Assembly (NCBI GenBank): GCA_937998345.1
Contig: CALLDH010000127.1
Span: forward strand, 1-36,130
Source: an uncultured bacterium
Lineage (GTDB): Bacteria > Myxococcota_A > Polyangia > Polyangiales > Houyiibacteriaceae
Reading direction: 5' to 3'
Length of the DNA stretch: 36,130 nucleotides
Positions 8,650 to 17,811 of the stretch are shown here, one piece after another. Both the position numbers and the translations under genes were made by a program. Below the pieces are notes generated by a model, which was not told where the DNA came from, made no database searches, and was given only the letters and a program-made list of their open reading frames with translations. The number at the start of each line of letters is the position of its first letter. The first letter of the stretch is position 1.

Positions 8650-10427
8650 CGCAGCGCGATCGCACTCGAGATCCAACGGCGCGACTCGATCGGATCGATG
8701 ACCGCATCGATTTCGAAGTGGGCGGCCATGTTCACTGCCTTTCCGCGCTCATAGAGTTTGTCCACCATCTGCTGGAACATTTCGTCGCGCGCATCGGGGT
8801 CGCTGATCGACTCGAGCTCCTTGCGAAAGCCCAGTTTGACCGCGCCTTCGAGGCCCATGCCTCCGAACTCACCCGTTGGCCAGGCAATCGTGAAAACGGG
8901 GGCTCTAAAGCTGCCCCCGGCCATCGATTGCGCGCCGAGACCGTACCCTTTTCGTAGAACAATCGTGCAGAACGGAACGTTTAGTGAGGCCCCGGTGGTG
9001 AAAAGCTTCGCGGCCCGTTTCACGAGGCCCGTCTCTTCAGCCTCCGGACCCACCATGAATCCCGGTGTGTCACACAGAAACACGAGCGGAATGCCGAACG
9101 TGCTGCAGACGCGCATGAAGTTGCTCGCCTTGTCCGCGGCCTCTCCGTCGATCGCGCCTCCGAGGTGCATCGGGTTGTTCGCGATGATGCCGACCGGCTC
9201 GCCGTCCATTCGGGCTAGCGCGGTCACCATGCCAGGGCCGAAACCTCCCGTGAGCTCGAGCACCGAGTCTGTGTCTGCCAAGGTTTCGATTACTTTGCGC
9301 ACGTCATACACACGGAGACGATTCTCCGGGATCGCCGAGCGAAGCAGGCGTTGGTCTGCGCACTCCCAATCGGGGAGGGCGCCCTGGAAGTACGAGAGGT
9401 ATTTCTTCGCCGCTGCGACTGCTTCGGCGTCGTCGTCGACGAGCACGTCGATGACACCATTGCGATACTGAGATGCCGAGGGCCCGATTTCCTCGGGTGC
9501 AAACACGCCCAGACCCCCACCTTCGATCATGGCAGGGCCGCCCATGCCGATGTTCGAGGCCTTGGTGGCGATCACGACGTCGCAGCAACCGAGGAGCGCC
9601 GCGTTGCCCGCGAAGCACCGGCCCGAGTTGACGCCAACCAACGGCACCTTCCCCGAAAGCTCGGCGAAGTATTGAAACGCACGGCAGTCGAGGCCCGCGA
9701 CGATTGCGTGATCAGTGTCGCCGGGGCGGCCACCTCCTCCCTCCGAGAACAGGACGACAGGAAGCGCACGCTGCTCCGCGAGCTCGAACATGCGGTCCTT
9801 CTTCAGGTGATTCATCGTGCCCTGAGTGCCGGCAAGCACCGTGTAGTCATAGGACATCGCCACGCACTGCGTGCCTGCGTCGCCGAAGACGTCGCCGTTT
9901 ACGCGTCCGATCCCTGCGACCATGCCGTCGGCCGGTGTGCGGCGGATCAATTCTTCGATCGGCCGGCGCCTCCGCTGAGCGGCGATCACCAGTGCGCCGT
10001 ACTCGACGAGCGTTCCCTCGTCGATGAGGTCGGTGATATTCTCGCGCGCACTGCGCTGCCCCGTCTTGCGACGCTTCGCGAGTGCATCTGGCCGGTTCTC
10101 ATCGAGTCCAAAAGCATGCCGCTCGCCCACTTCGGCGAGGTCAGCGCGTATCTGGTCGAGCGAAGGTCTCTCGTCCTCGTCCACCGCAGCCTCCCCGTGC
10201 TCCGCCGGTCGCAACAGCATCAACGGGTCTCCGGCCGCTACCATTCCGTCGGGGCGAACCAGAATCCGCTCGACGATGCCGCTCTGCTCGGCGGTGACGA
10301 TGTGTTCCATCTTCATCGCCTCGAGGATCACGAGCGTTTGGCCCGGCGAAACCACTTGGCCGATTTCGGTTCGGATGCTGACCACCAGCGCCTGCATGGG
10401 CGCCCGAACCTCGAAGCTATCGACCAT
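8646..10427 (-). CDS. Biotinyl domain-carboxyltransferase fusion (acyl-CoA carboxylase, PccB/MmdA-like)
   Basis: N-terminal biotinylation motif EAMKMEH followed by a carboxyltransferase domain (GRINGDVFGD-like segment, SGRCFAGNAALLGCCDVVIA, DTPGFMVGPEAEETG). Confidence 0.9.
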   Translation of the reverse strand: MVDSFEVRAPMQALVVSIRTEIGQVVSPGQTLVILEAMKMEHIVTAEQSGIVERILVRPDGMVAAGDPLMLLRPAEHGEAAVDEDERPSLDQIRADLAEVGERHAFGLDENRPDALAKRRKTGQRSARENITDLIDEGTLVEYGALVIAAQRRRRPIEELIRRTPADGMVAGIGRVNGDVFGDAGTQCVAMSYDYTVLAGTQGTMNHLKKDRMFELAEQRALPVVLFSEGGGGRPGDTDHAIVAGLDCRAFQYFAELSGKVPLVGVNSGRCFAGNAALLGCCDVVIATKASNIGMGGPAMIEGGGLGVFAPEEIGPSASQYRNGVIDVLVDDDAEAVAAAKKYLSYFQGALPDWECADQRLLRSAIPENRLRVYDVRKVIETLADTDSVLELTGGFGPGMVTALARMDGEPVGIIANNPMHLGGAIDGEAADKASNFMRVCSTFGIPLVFLCDTPGFMVGPEAEETGLVKRAAKLFTTGASLNVPFCTIVLRKGYGLGAQSMAGGSFRAPVFTIAWPTGEFGGMGLEGAVKLGFRKELESISDPDARDEMFQQMVDKLYERGKAVNMAAHFEIDAVIDPIESRRWISSAIALR

Positions 10428-10457
10428 CCCCTCCTGATAGCAGCTTCCGGCAACGAA

Positions 10458-10489
10458 TTAACCCTTTGAAAAAGGGGACTGTCCCCTTT
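10458..10489 (-). repeat. 32-bp palindrome-containing repeat, copy 2, inverted relative to copy 1
   Basis: TTAACCCTTTGAAAAAGGGGACTGTCCCCTTT is the exact reverse complement of 5229-5260. Confidence 0.85.
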
Positions 10490-10517
10490 TTCGGGGGGCT
10501 TGGGTTAAGGTGTGCGG

Positions 10518-11558
10518 ATGGAGCGCACGGAGAAGAATGTTCGGTTGGGGATGACTCTGCCGGTGGGTGGGGCGGATCACGCGGTGGGGCTTGCTAGGAC
10601 GGCCAGAGAGCGTGGGTACGACGAGATTTGGATGGCGGAGGTCAATGGGGGGGACTCGTACGCCCTCGCTGGGGCGGTCGCGCAGGGCGTGCCCGGGATG
10701 CGTATCGGGACCGCGGTGGTTCCCGCGCAGACGCGGACGCCGATGATGCATGCCATGGCAGCGATGACGCTGAGCCAGCTGACCGAGGGCAACTTCATCC
10801 TCGGGATTGGGCTTTCGTCCCCGAATATCGTGCGTGATTGGGCGGGCCAGCCCTTCAACAAGCCGGTCACGCGCATGCGCGAGCACATCGAAGTGCTGCG
10901 ACAAATGCTGAGGGGCGCGAAGACGACGTACGAAGGCAGGACGCTCTCGGTGAAAGGGTTTCGTCTCGGTGGCGCGACGGTCGGCGAGGTGCCGATCTAT
11001 CTCGGTGCGCTCAATAAGCGAATGTTGCGATTGACAGGCGCCCTTTGCGATGGCGTCTGCCTCAACATGGTGCCCGAGTCTGCGCTCTGCCAGGTCCTGG
11101 GCGAGGTACGCGCTGGCGCCGAAGAAGCAGGCCGTGATCCGAACGCCATCGAGGTCGTGGCTCGGCTGCACGTGGTGATGGCGGATGACCCGGCCATGGG
11201 ACGGAATCTGATCCGGACGGTCTTTGGCGCGTACGCGGCGACCCCCGGCTACAACAAGTGCTTCGAATGGATCGGCTTTGGAGACGAGGCCCGGCAGATC
11301 CGCGAAGCGTTTGCCGAGGGTGACCGGGCCGGTGTCGCCATGGGGGTCACCGACCGGCTCTGCGACGCGATGGCTGTCGTGGGCGATCGCGAGACAGTTC
11401 GGGCGCGAATTCGCGCCTACGCAGAGATGGGCGTCGATGTTTGTGTGGTCAATCCCATCGCCGACTCCTCAGCGGTCCCGCAGGTGCTCGAGGAGATTTC
11501 GGGCTGCCTCGACGGCCTGGACCTCCGGAATAGCGGCGTCATGCGCGCTACCGCGTGA
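10518..11558 (+). CDS. LLM-class flavin-dependent (possibly F420-dependent) oxidoreductase
   Basis: VRLGMTLPVGGADHAVGLARTARERGYDEIWMAEVNGGDSYALAGAVAQ...; bacterial luciferase-like fold pattern. Confidence 0.85.
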   Translation: MERTEKNVRLGMTLPVGGADHAVGLARTARERGYDEIWMAEVNGGDSYALAGAVAQGVPGMRIGTAVVPAQTRTPMMHAMAAMTLSQLTEGNFILGIGLSSPNIVRDWAGQPFNKPVTRMREHIEVLRQMLRGAKTTYEGRTLSVKGFRLGGATVGEVPIYLGALNKRMLRLTGALCDGVCLNMVPESALCQVLGEVRAGAEEAGRDPNAIEVVARLHVVMADDPAMGRNLIRTVFGAYAATPGYNKCFEWIGFGDEARQIREAFAEGDRAGVAMGVTDRLCDAMAVVGDRETVRARIRAYAEMGVDVCVVNPIADSSAVPQVLEEISGCLDGLDLRNSGVMRATA

Positions 11559-11583
11559 GGGCTCTTGAGGGAGGGGCCGGTTC

Positions 11584-12618
11584 GTGCTCTCGTGGAGGAT
11601 GCGTCGCTTCTTTCTCCTGTTGCCTCTGTTGCTGATTGGTTTGCTAGTCAGCGGCGATTCGTTCACCAGTGGGGCCAGCGCGGAGGCTAGTCCCGAGCCT
11701 GAGCACCAGCTTCGAATCGCGACCCTGGCGCCCAGGCAATCCGGGCTCGGCAAGGCGTTTCAACAGATCCGCAAGGAGCTCAAGGAGCGTACCGGGGGGC
11801 AAGTCAATCTCAAGATGTACGACGGCGGCGTCGCCGGCGACGAGTTGACCGTCGTTCGAACAATGCGCGTGGGTCAGCTCGACGGCGCGTTGTTGACGTC
11901 GACAGGCCTCGGTGCGCTCGTCCCGCAGGTGCTGGTTCTGCAGGCGCCAGGGCTAATCACCAGCTACCCCGCGCTCGACGACGTTCGCGACAAGCTCGGC
12001 CCCGATCTCGAATCGCTCTTCGACAAAGCCGGCTACGCGCTGATCTCCTGGGGAGATTCTGGCCAGATCCGGATCTTCTCCAAGCACAAGATCCAACATC
12101 CCGATGACCTACGAAATGTCCGACCCTGGGTCTGGCGTGGCTCTCCGACGATGCGGTCGTTCATCGAAGCCGCTGGGGCCAACGGCGTGACGATGGGGCT
12201 GCCCGAGGTCTTCTCCGCCCTTCAGACCGGGATGGTAGACACGGTGATCGCATCGTCGATCGGCGTCCTTGCCTTCCAATGGCACACGCGGCTCAAGACG
12301 ATGACCAAGCCCCCAGGCGGGATCGTAGTCGGCGCTTACGTCATCAAGAAGGACCGGCTCGCCCTGCTTCCGAAAGAGGCCCAGGATTACATTCGGCAAG
12401 GCGCGATCGATAATGCGGCGGCGTTCCGCGAAAGTGGGCGAAAGCTCGACGAGGAGGCAAGCGAGGCGCTCGCTAGCCGACTCAAGTCCGTCAACCTTTG
12501 GCGTAACCAGCATGCCTGGCAGGCGGTTCAGCGTGAGGCTCGGGCCTCGCTCGCAGGGCGGCTGTATTCGAAGTCCTTGCTGATCCGGGTGCAGGAGATT
12601 GTGGGCAAGAACTACTGA
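11584..12618 (+). CDS. TRAP-type (DctP-like) periplasmic solute-binding protein
   Basis: Signal peptide; LRIATLAPRQSGLGKAFQQIRKELKERTGGQVNLKMYDGGVAGDELTVVRTMRVGQLDGALLTSTGLG. GTG start; alternative ATG at 11599. Confidence 0.8.
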   Translation: MLSWRMRRFFLLLPLLLIGLLVSGDSFTSGASAEASPEPEHQLRIATLAPRQSGLGKAFQQIRKELKERTGGQVNLKMYDGGVAGDELTVVRTMRVGQLDGALLTSTGLGALVPQVLVLQAPGLITSYPALDDVRDKLGPDLESLFDKAGYALISWGDSGQIRIFSKHKIQHPDDLRNVRPWVWRGSPTMRSFIEAAGANGVTMGLPEVFSALQTGMVDTVIASSIGVLAFQWHTRLKTMTKPPGGIVVGAYVIKKDRLALLPKEAQDYIRQGAIDNAAAFRESGRKLDEEASEALASRLKSVNLWRNQHAWQAVQREARASLAGRLYSKSLLIRVQEIVGKNY

Positions 12619-12989
12619 TGAGTACGATGCTTAGACTGTGTGCTGTATTGCTTCTGTCGAACGCAGGCGCGTTCGGTTGCGGCGACGATGCCGCCGGTAA
12701 CATGGTGCTTGAGCCGGGCCCGACCTGCATCGCGTTCTGCGACAAGGCGGCGGCCGAATGTGGGGTCTACGCCGCTGACGAAGCCGCGTGTGCGCAAAGT
12801 TGCGAGCAAGACTTGGCAGGAGGGCAAGCGGCGTCAGAAGCTTGCGGCGACGCGATCGAGGTGGCGCTTCAGTGCGCCACCGAGCTCGACTGCCAGGAGA
12901 TCATCGACCGGCTCAATGGGGAACCGATCGAGCTGTATCCATGTCGGTCCGAGGTCGAGGACGTCGATGAAATCTGCCTGCTGAACTAG
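12618..12989 (+). CDS. Small Cys-rich putative lipoprotein
   Basis: N-terminal signal ending in AFGC; 11 further Cys in CIAFC/AECG/ACAQSCEQD pattern; TGATG overlap with the DctP-like gene. Confidence 0.65.
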   Translation: MSTMLRLCAVLLLSNAGAFGCGDDAAGNMVLEPGPTCIAFCDKAAAECGVYAADEAACAQSCEQDLAGGQAASEACGDAIEVALQCATELDCQEIIDRLNGEPIELYPCRSEVEDVDEICLLN

Positions 12990-13026
12990 AAGAGGGCGCT
13001 GCACGATGCGGGCGGGCCCGTTGACG

Positions 13027-13055
13027 CAAAAACCCGCGAGCCGAAGCTAGCGGGT
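13027..13055 (-). terminator. Intrinsic terminator with TTCG tetraloop for the minus-strand lipoprotein gene
   Basis: Minus strand: ACCCGCTAGC-TTCG-GCTCGCGGGT-TTTT; near-perfect stem then T-run. Confidence 0.8.
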
Positions 13056-13093
13056 CCCTGCGGATTCGAGCCTTAGGAGCTCGGCCTACCCCA

Positions 13094-13912
13094 CTACGGG
13101 ATCGTGAGGCAGACCTGACCTGAGGTCGCTTCTGGCGTGAGGATCGGATCCTCCAAGTTGATGTCTATCTGATTGGCCGGTTCGCACGCGAACACCACGT
13201 CGAGGACGAATGGATCCGTGATCTTCAAGCCGAAGGTGATTCCCGTCGAGAGGTTGAAACATGCCTCGGTGCCACTTGCTGCAAACGTGTAGGTTCCGTT
13301 GTTGGGCACGAAAGGAAGTGGGAATGGTCCCTTAATGCCGTTGTTGTTCGGATCCGAGGTCAAGTCCAGCTCGATCTCGGGCAAGGTCACGATGACGTCC
13401 GGCCCGGTCGCACCCGAAAGTGCGGTGACTGGAAGGGTGGCTCCTGGCAGGACCTCTGCGGTGTTGAGGGGGCCCACCACGCCTTCGGCGCCCTCGATGA
13501 ACGCTTCGCTCACGACAAAGAAACCGTCGAAGCCTACGTCGAACGCGCCGCCTCCTGTGGTTGCCTCGTCCGGAGCGACCTCCAAAACGGCCGCGAATCC
13601 AAACGTGTTGCCGAGAGCCTGACAACCATAGTCGCAGTCCACGAGGCTGGCGGGGTCGCTACAGGTGGGGTCGCCTTCAGCCTCTCCGTCGCAACACGCG
13701 CACGAGTTCGAGAACTCTGCAGTGCTCGGAATACAGCCTTCAGCTGCACCGCCGGTACCGCCACCGCCGGTGCTGCCACCAGTGCCGCCGCCCTGGGTTT
13801 TGCAGAGTCCCGTCTCCGGATCGATTTGGCATCCCTGGATGGGAGGGCCGATATTGCAGGCCGTGGCCGCGCCAGCCAATGCGAGAACCCAAATGAGATT
13901 GCTTAGTTTCAT
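13094..13912 (-). CDS. Putative lipoprotein, Cys-rich N-terminal part with Gly/Thr linker
   Basis: MKLSNLIWVLALAGAATAC lipobox-like; GGGTGGSTGGGGTGG linker; CACCDGEAEGDPTC. Confidence 0.7.
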   Translation of the reverse strand: MKLSNLIWVLALAGAATACNIGPPIQGCQIDPETGLCKTQGGGTGGSTGGGGTGGAAEGCIPSTAEFSNSCACCDGEAEGDPTCSDPASLVDCDYGCQALGNTFGFAAVLEVAPDEATTGGGAFDVGFDGFFVVSEAFIEGAEGVVGPLNTAEVLPGATLPVTALSGATGPDVIVTLPEIELDLTSDPNNNGIKGPFPLPFVPNNGTYTFAASGTEACFNLSTGITFGLKITDPFVLDVVFACEPANQIDINLEDPILTPEATSGQVCLTIP

Positions 13913-13944
13913 GGGATCGGTTCCTTTCTGTTGGCCACACCCGG

Positions 13945-15879
13945 TTAGAAGATCATGGCTGCGCGCAGCTGTACGGTCCAGAGCCAGGCGTCGTTGAAGC
14001 CGGCGTTTGTAAAGGCTTGTTTCGGTTGCATCATGCCCGTTTCGAGGTCGACCCAGATGATGTCCTTGGCACCCATCTTCGCACGAATGGCGAGGTCGGC
14101 CTCCCAGCCCATGAAGCAGCCCGGGTCGAAGCCACATTTACCGTTTTGGTTGCCTGTGCCGTATATCGTCGAATCGAGTGCACTGGCCCAAGCGATCAGG
14201 AACTGCGTGTGCACCTCGAGCCCCGGGACAACCGTGAAACGGAAACTCGGCATCAAGTACTTCGAGTTCCAGACGCTGCCATTGGCGCCAAGCTCCTGGG
14301 CGCCAAGCGGGGCAAGGGCCTGATACGTCAGTGCCTTGAGCGCAACCTGGTACATCAACATCCCTACCTTGACGTTCTCGTTGAAGCCCCGGGTAGTGAG
14401 TTTCTTGCTTCCCGGGTCCTCGGTGAAGGAGAGGACGCTCGAGTCGCCCGATGACCAGCCACCATCGAGGTTGGTAGCCCAGCTGCCCTCGTTCAAGAGG
14501 CCGATCCGGGCCATTACATTGTGGATGCCCGCGTCGCCCCTGGGACAGACATCGATGGTACAAACTTGACCTGGCCCGACGCCGGTGAAGGCCAATGCGC
14601 CACTATGACCGAGGATCGTGTGCCACTCGCCCTCGGTCGTGATCGCCAAGTTCCGTTTCTTCTTCAACGTGTGCTTCAGTCGCCATGACACGTCAGGGAT
14701 GATGATCCGGCTCTGGGTTGAACGCTGCCATCGATACACGACGTAGGCTCCCGCGAACAGCTCGTCGGTTGCGCCGCGGCCATAATCTTCATCGAACCAG
14801 GCGAGGACGTTGACGATCTCGCTCGTGCGCCGGTCGAGGTTGGTCAAGTAAGCCAGCGGAAACGTCGAGCGCTCGTCCCAGGTAGTATGGAACGGCTGGA
14901 CGTTGGGCTGGGCGCTTGGCGGGTCTGGAAAGGAGGTGACCGCACCGACGATCGGATCCTGCGAGAGTCGGTCGTAGACGAACGCATAGAGAAGCGGGGT
15001 CGAGCGCGTGTCGCCCTTGCTGATGCCTCGCGCCAGTGTGACCGGTCGTGTGGCGAACAAGATACGGTCGAACGTCTCGCCTCGGTAGAACTCACCCCAT
15101 TCGGCGAGGCCGTTGCCCGCGTGCGTCAGTTGGCCCATGCCCCAGTGTGATTCCATTCGGCCGACTCGGATTTGACCGATGGGGACCAAGAACTCGATCC
15201 AGGCACGCTCCAGCTTCAGCGACTCGGTGAGATCGAAACCATTGCGGTCGGTCTTGGACTGGTCGACCGCGAAGAGCGGAACGCCGAATACGCGATTATT
15301 GTCGCCGTACACGACGTTGTCCAAGCCGTCGATCGTGAAGCGTAGACGCGCGATCGGAAGGTCAGGGTTCGGGCCGTAGGTGACTTCCGGATCGAGACGC
15401 AGTCGCATCTCGCCGTACGAGGCGTTCTTGCTCGGGAAGGCCGATTCGCTGGGGATGCTTCCCTTCGGCATCGGTGCGTTGCCGATCCAGTTGTAGCGAG
15501 TGCGGTAGTATCCGTGGAACTTGAACTGAAGCGGGACCGCGTCTTCGCCTTTCTGGCGAACGCTTTGTCCGACCTCGCCCATGCTGCTGCGAATCCTTTC
15601 TCGCTCAGCCGCCTCGGTGCCCATCCCGGCCTCACCGACTTTGGCCGGCGTACTCGCGCTCACCGGCCGGGCGCCGACGACCGTTGGCGTTTCGGAGTCG
15701 GCTTCCATGGCCCTGATCTTGTCGAGCTCCGACATCGGCTCTTCGGCTTCCGTGGCTTCGGCCGCAGGCGCGTCTGGCGGAGATTCATCCTTGTTGTCGC
15801 CTGCGTACTGCGCGGCAGCCGGGCCGGTTGACAACAACGCCGCCATGAATGCGACGAGTGCGATCCATCCATACTTCAC
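13945..15879 (-). CDS. Outer-membrane beta-barrel-like protein, resembles TIGR04551 family
   Basis: Signal peptide VKYGWIALVAFMAALLSTGPAAAQ preceded by SD GGAGGT; FHGYYRTRYNW, GRMESHWGMGQLTHAGNGLAEWGEFYRGETFDRI; terminal aromatic (..LRAAMIF). Family name from memory. Confidence 0.6.
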   Translation of the reverse strand: MKYGWIALVAFMAALLSTGPAAAQYAGDNKDESPPDAPAAEATEAEEPMSELDKIRAMEADSETPTVVGARPVSASTPAKVGEAGMGTEAAERERIRSSMGEVGQSVRQKGEDAVPLQFKFHGYYRTRYNWIGNAPMPKGSIPSESAFPSKNASYGEMRLRLDPEVTYGPNPDLPIARLRFTIDGLDNVVYGDNNRVFGVPLFAVDQSKTDRNGFDLTESLKLERAWIEFLVPIGQIRVGRMESHWGMGQLTHAGNGLAEWGEFYRGETFDRILFATRPVTLARGISKGDTRSTPLLYAFVYDRLSQDPIVGAVTSFPDPPSAQPNVQPFHTTWDERSTFPLAYLTNLDRRTSEIVNVLAWFDEDYGRGATDELFAGAYVVYRWQRSTQSRIIIPDVSWRLKHTLKKKRNLAITTEGEWHTILGHSGALAFTGVGPGQVCTIDVCPRGDAGIHNVMARIGLLNEGSWATNLDGGWSSGDSSVLSFTEDPGSKKLTTRGFNENVKVGMLMYQVALKALTYQALAPLGAQELGANGSVWNSKYLMPSFRFTVVPGLEVHTQFLIAWASALDSTIYGTGNQNGKCGFDPGCFMGWEADLAIRAKMGAKDIIWVDLETGMMQPKQAFTNAGFNDAWLWTVQLRAAMIF

Positions 15880-16071
15880 AACGCACCTCCACCTGCTCAT
15901 CGAGAGCGTACCGAATCGGGGGCCCGGAATCGTTGTGGACCCCGGTGCAACGGAGAATGCACAAAGGCGCAACGTTCTGTCTACCCTCTTCTTTGTAGGT
16001 TAGCGGTGAACGCAGATTAAACGTGAGCACGCGCACATTCTGCGCCTGTCGCCGTTCGGCACCGGCAGCTC

Positions 16072-17811
16072 TCATCGGTCGGAGCGTACGAGTATCCACT
16101 GCCGGTTACCCACGCTCGCGTGAACCTGGACCGGCGCCGCGCCGAGAGCCTCCGCCCACGCGGGGATCGTTGGTTCCGCGATGAAGGCGACTCTATAGCC
16201 TTCGAGCGCGTTGTTCAACACCGAACGGAAGAACACCTGCGCATCCATATCGGCCTGGGCGCGTTTCCCGACGGCCGCCTCGGCCATGCCGTTGCCGAGC
16301 TGCCGTGGAATGAACTCCTGCGCAGTGGACTCGGGGACGACGAGCACCTCGGGTTTGCGAACGCGCACGTCGCCGTACGGCGCGTCGATCTCTTCCGAAC
16401 CGACGAGCGGATTGCGCTCTGGGATCGGCCTTCGGCTGACTCGCTGCAGGCGATAGGGCGCGTCGCCGGATACATCAAAGTGCGGAAGATGAACCAGCCA
16501 CCCGTACGTTTCGACCACCGTGCCTTCATCCAAACCGTCCAGGTACGCCCGCACTTCGTTCCGCGCGTCGCCGTGCTGAGTCAACTGCACCTCGAAGCTG
16601 TGCCCGGCGGCCCACACCACGAGCGCCGCGAGGACCCCCTGCGCCGCGCGGAGCGCGTGTCCATCCGTCGAGGCGAAACGCGAGAGCAGCGCTGCCGACG
16701 CCACACCGCCGTAGTACGCCAGCCAGAACCCAAAGGGCAGCACGAAGCGATGCTCGCAACGCCCAACGACGAGAGTAAAGAACAGGATGCTGCTCATGCC
16801 CGCGCAGAGAGGCAGCAAGCGGAACGTGCGCGAACGGACACCTTCGCCGCCGCGGTTGACGATGACGATGCCAACCCCGACCCAGCAAAGCGCGACGACC
16901 AACCACGGCCAGTAATAGGTCTCTTGACCAAGTCCGATGTCGATGATGTTGGTGAGGACGCCCTTGGGTGTTCTCGCATAGCTCATCCAGTCCTGGCTGG
17001 CGCCGCCCGTAAGCTCGCGAAGCCGGGCGACGAAACCAGTTGGGTTGAGGAGACCCCCGCCGAGGAGACCCAGAGAGAGCGCGCCGGCCAAAGTCGCAAA
17101 AGCCGTGTTCCGGTAGTGTGCTGCACGCGGGCCGAAGGGTTGATCGCTTCGCAGCGGCAACAACAGAACGTAGATCAGGCCGGGCAGCACGAAGCCGGCG
17201 TACGCCTGATCTTTGGTCGCTACCGCTGCACCGGCGAGGACTCCAAAGAGGATGTAGTCGCGGCGATTCCGTGTTTCGGCGACGGCCAGGAGCCGGTCGA
17301 TCGCGAGCGCCGTCCACATCAAGTAGGGCCCGTCGAGGTTGCTGACCCGGCCGTAGTACGCGAACGACAGGCAGGTGGCAGCCCACACCGCTGCCCAGCG
17401 GCCAGCCTCGGCGTTCACCGTTCGCCGCGCGATCCGCGCGAGCACCAGCAAGGCGATGCAGGCCATGATCACGCCCACGAGCTTCGCGACGAGTGAGCAA
17501 CCGGTCATCACCGGCACGGTGAGGATCTGATCCATCAACGCTGGCAGTGTCCATTCCTCTGCCCCGAGTGCGGCGGGCAAGAGGATCGGGATGCAGAGCA
17601 GCGCGATCACCGCGTTGTGAAACAGTGGGTATCGATGCCCTTGTCCGGGGGTCAGATTGATCGCCAGACCCGCAAAGAAGTCGCGAGGCGCGATGCCGTC
17701 ATTCTCCCAGCCGTACGCGCCGGGCAAGTCCCAGCCCACCGCGATCAGCTGAGAGAGCGCGAAGATGAGGACGATCCAGCCGACCGTTCGATCTTCCCGT
17801 ATGAGCTTCAT
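16072..17811 (-). CDS. Glycosyltransferase family 39-like (ArnT/PMT-type) integral membrane protein
   Basis: Multiple TM helices; N-terminal W..D..YGWENDGIAPRDF region; RVSNLDGPYLMW; coupled by ATGA overlap to the DPM1-like gene. Confidence 0.75.
   Translation of the reverse strand: MKLIREDRTVGWIVLIFALSQLIAVGWDLPGAYGWENDGIAPRDFFAGLAINLTPGQGHRYPLFHNAVIALLCIPILLPAALGAEEWTLPALMDQILTVPVMTGCSLVAKLVGVIMACIALLVLARIARRTVNAEAGRWAAVWAATCLSFAYYGRVSNLDGPYLMWTALAIDRLLAVAETRNRRDYILFGVLAGAAVATKDQAYAGFVLPGLIYVLLLPLRSDQPFGPRAAHYRNTAFATLAGALSLGLLGGGLLNPTGFVARLRELTGGASQDWMSYARTPKGVLTNIIDIGLGQETYYWPWLVVALCWVGVGIVIVNRGGEGVRSRTFRLLPLCAGMSSILFFTLVVGRCEHRFVLPFGFWLAYYGGVASAALLSRFASTDGHALRAAQGVLAALVVWAAGHSFEVQLTQHGDARNEVRAYLDGLDEGTVVETYGWLVHLPHFDVSGDAPYRLQRVSRRPIPERNPLVGSEEIDAPYGDVRVRKPEVLVVPESTAQEFIPRQLGNGMAEAAVGKRAQADMDAQVFFRSVLNNALEGYRVAFIAEPTIPAWAEALGAAPVQVHASVGNRQWILVRSDR

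Noticed and set aside
9351-10469. 372-aa plus-strand ORF opposite the carboxyltransferase
   Set aside because: Antisense shadow of a strongly conserved coding frame.
5229-10489. Composite transposon or genomic island bounded by the 32-bp inverted repeats
   Set aside because: No transposase, integrase or target-site duplication seen; reported only as a dispersed-repeat observation.
16120-17496. 458-aa plus-strand ORF opposite the GT39-like gene
   Set aside because: Composition is Arg/Glu/His-rich GC-skew antisense; no recognisable motifs, and the opposite strand has a clear family.
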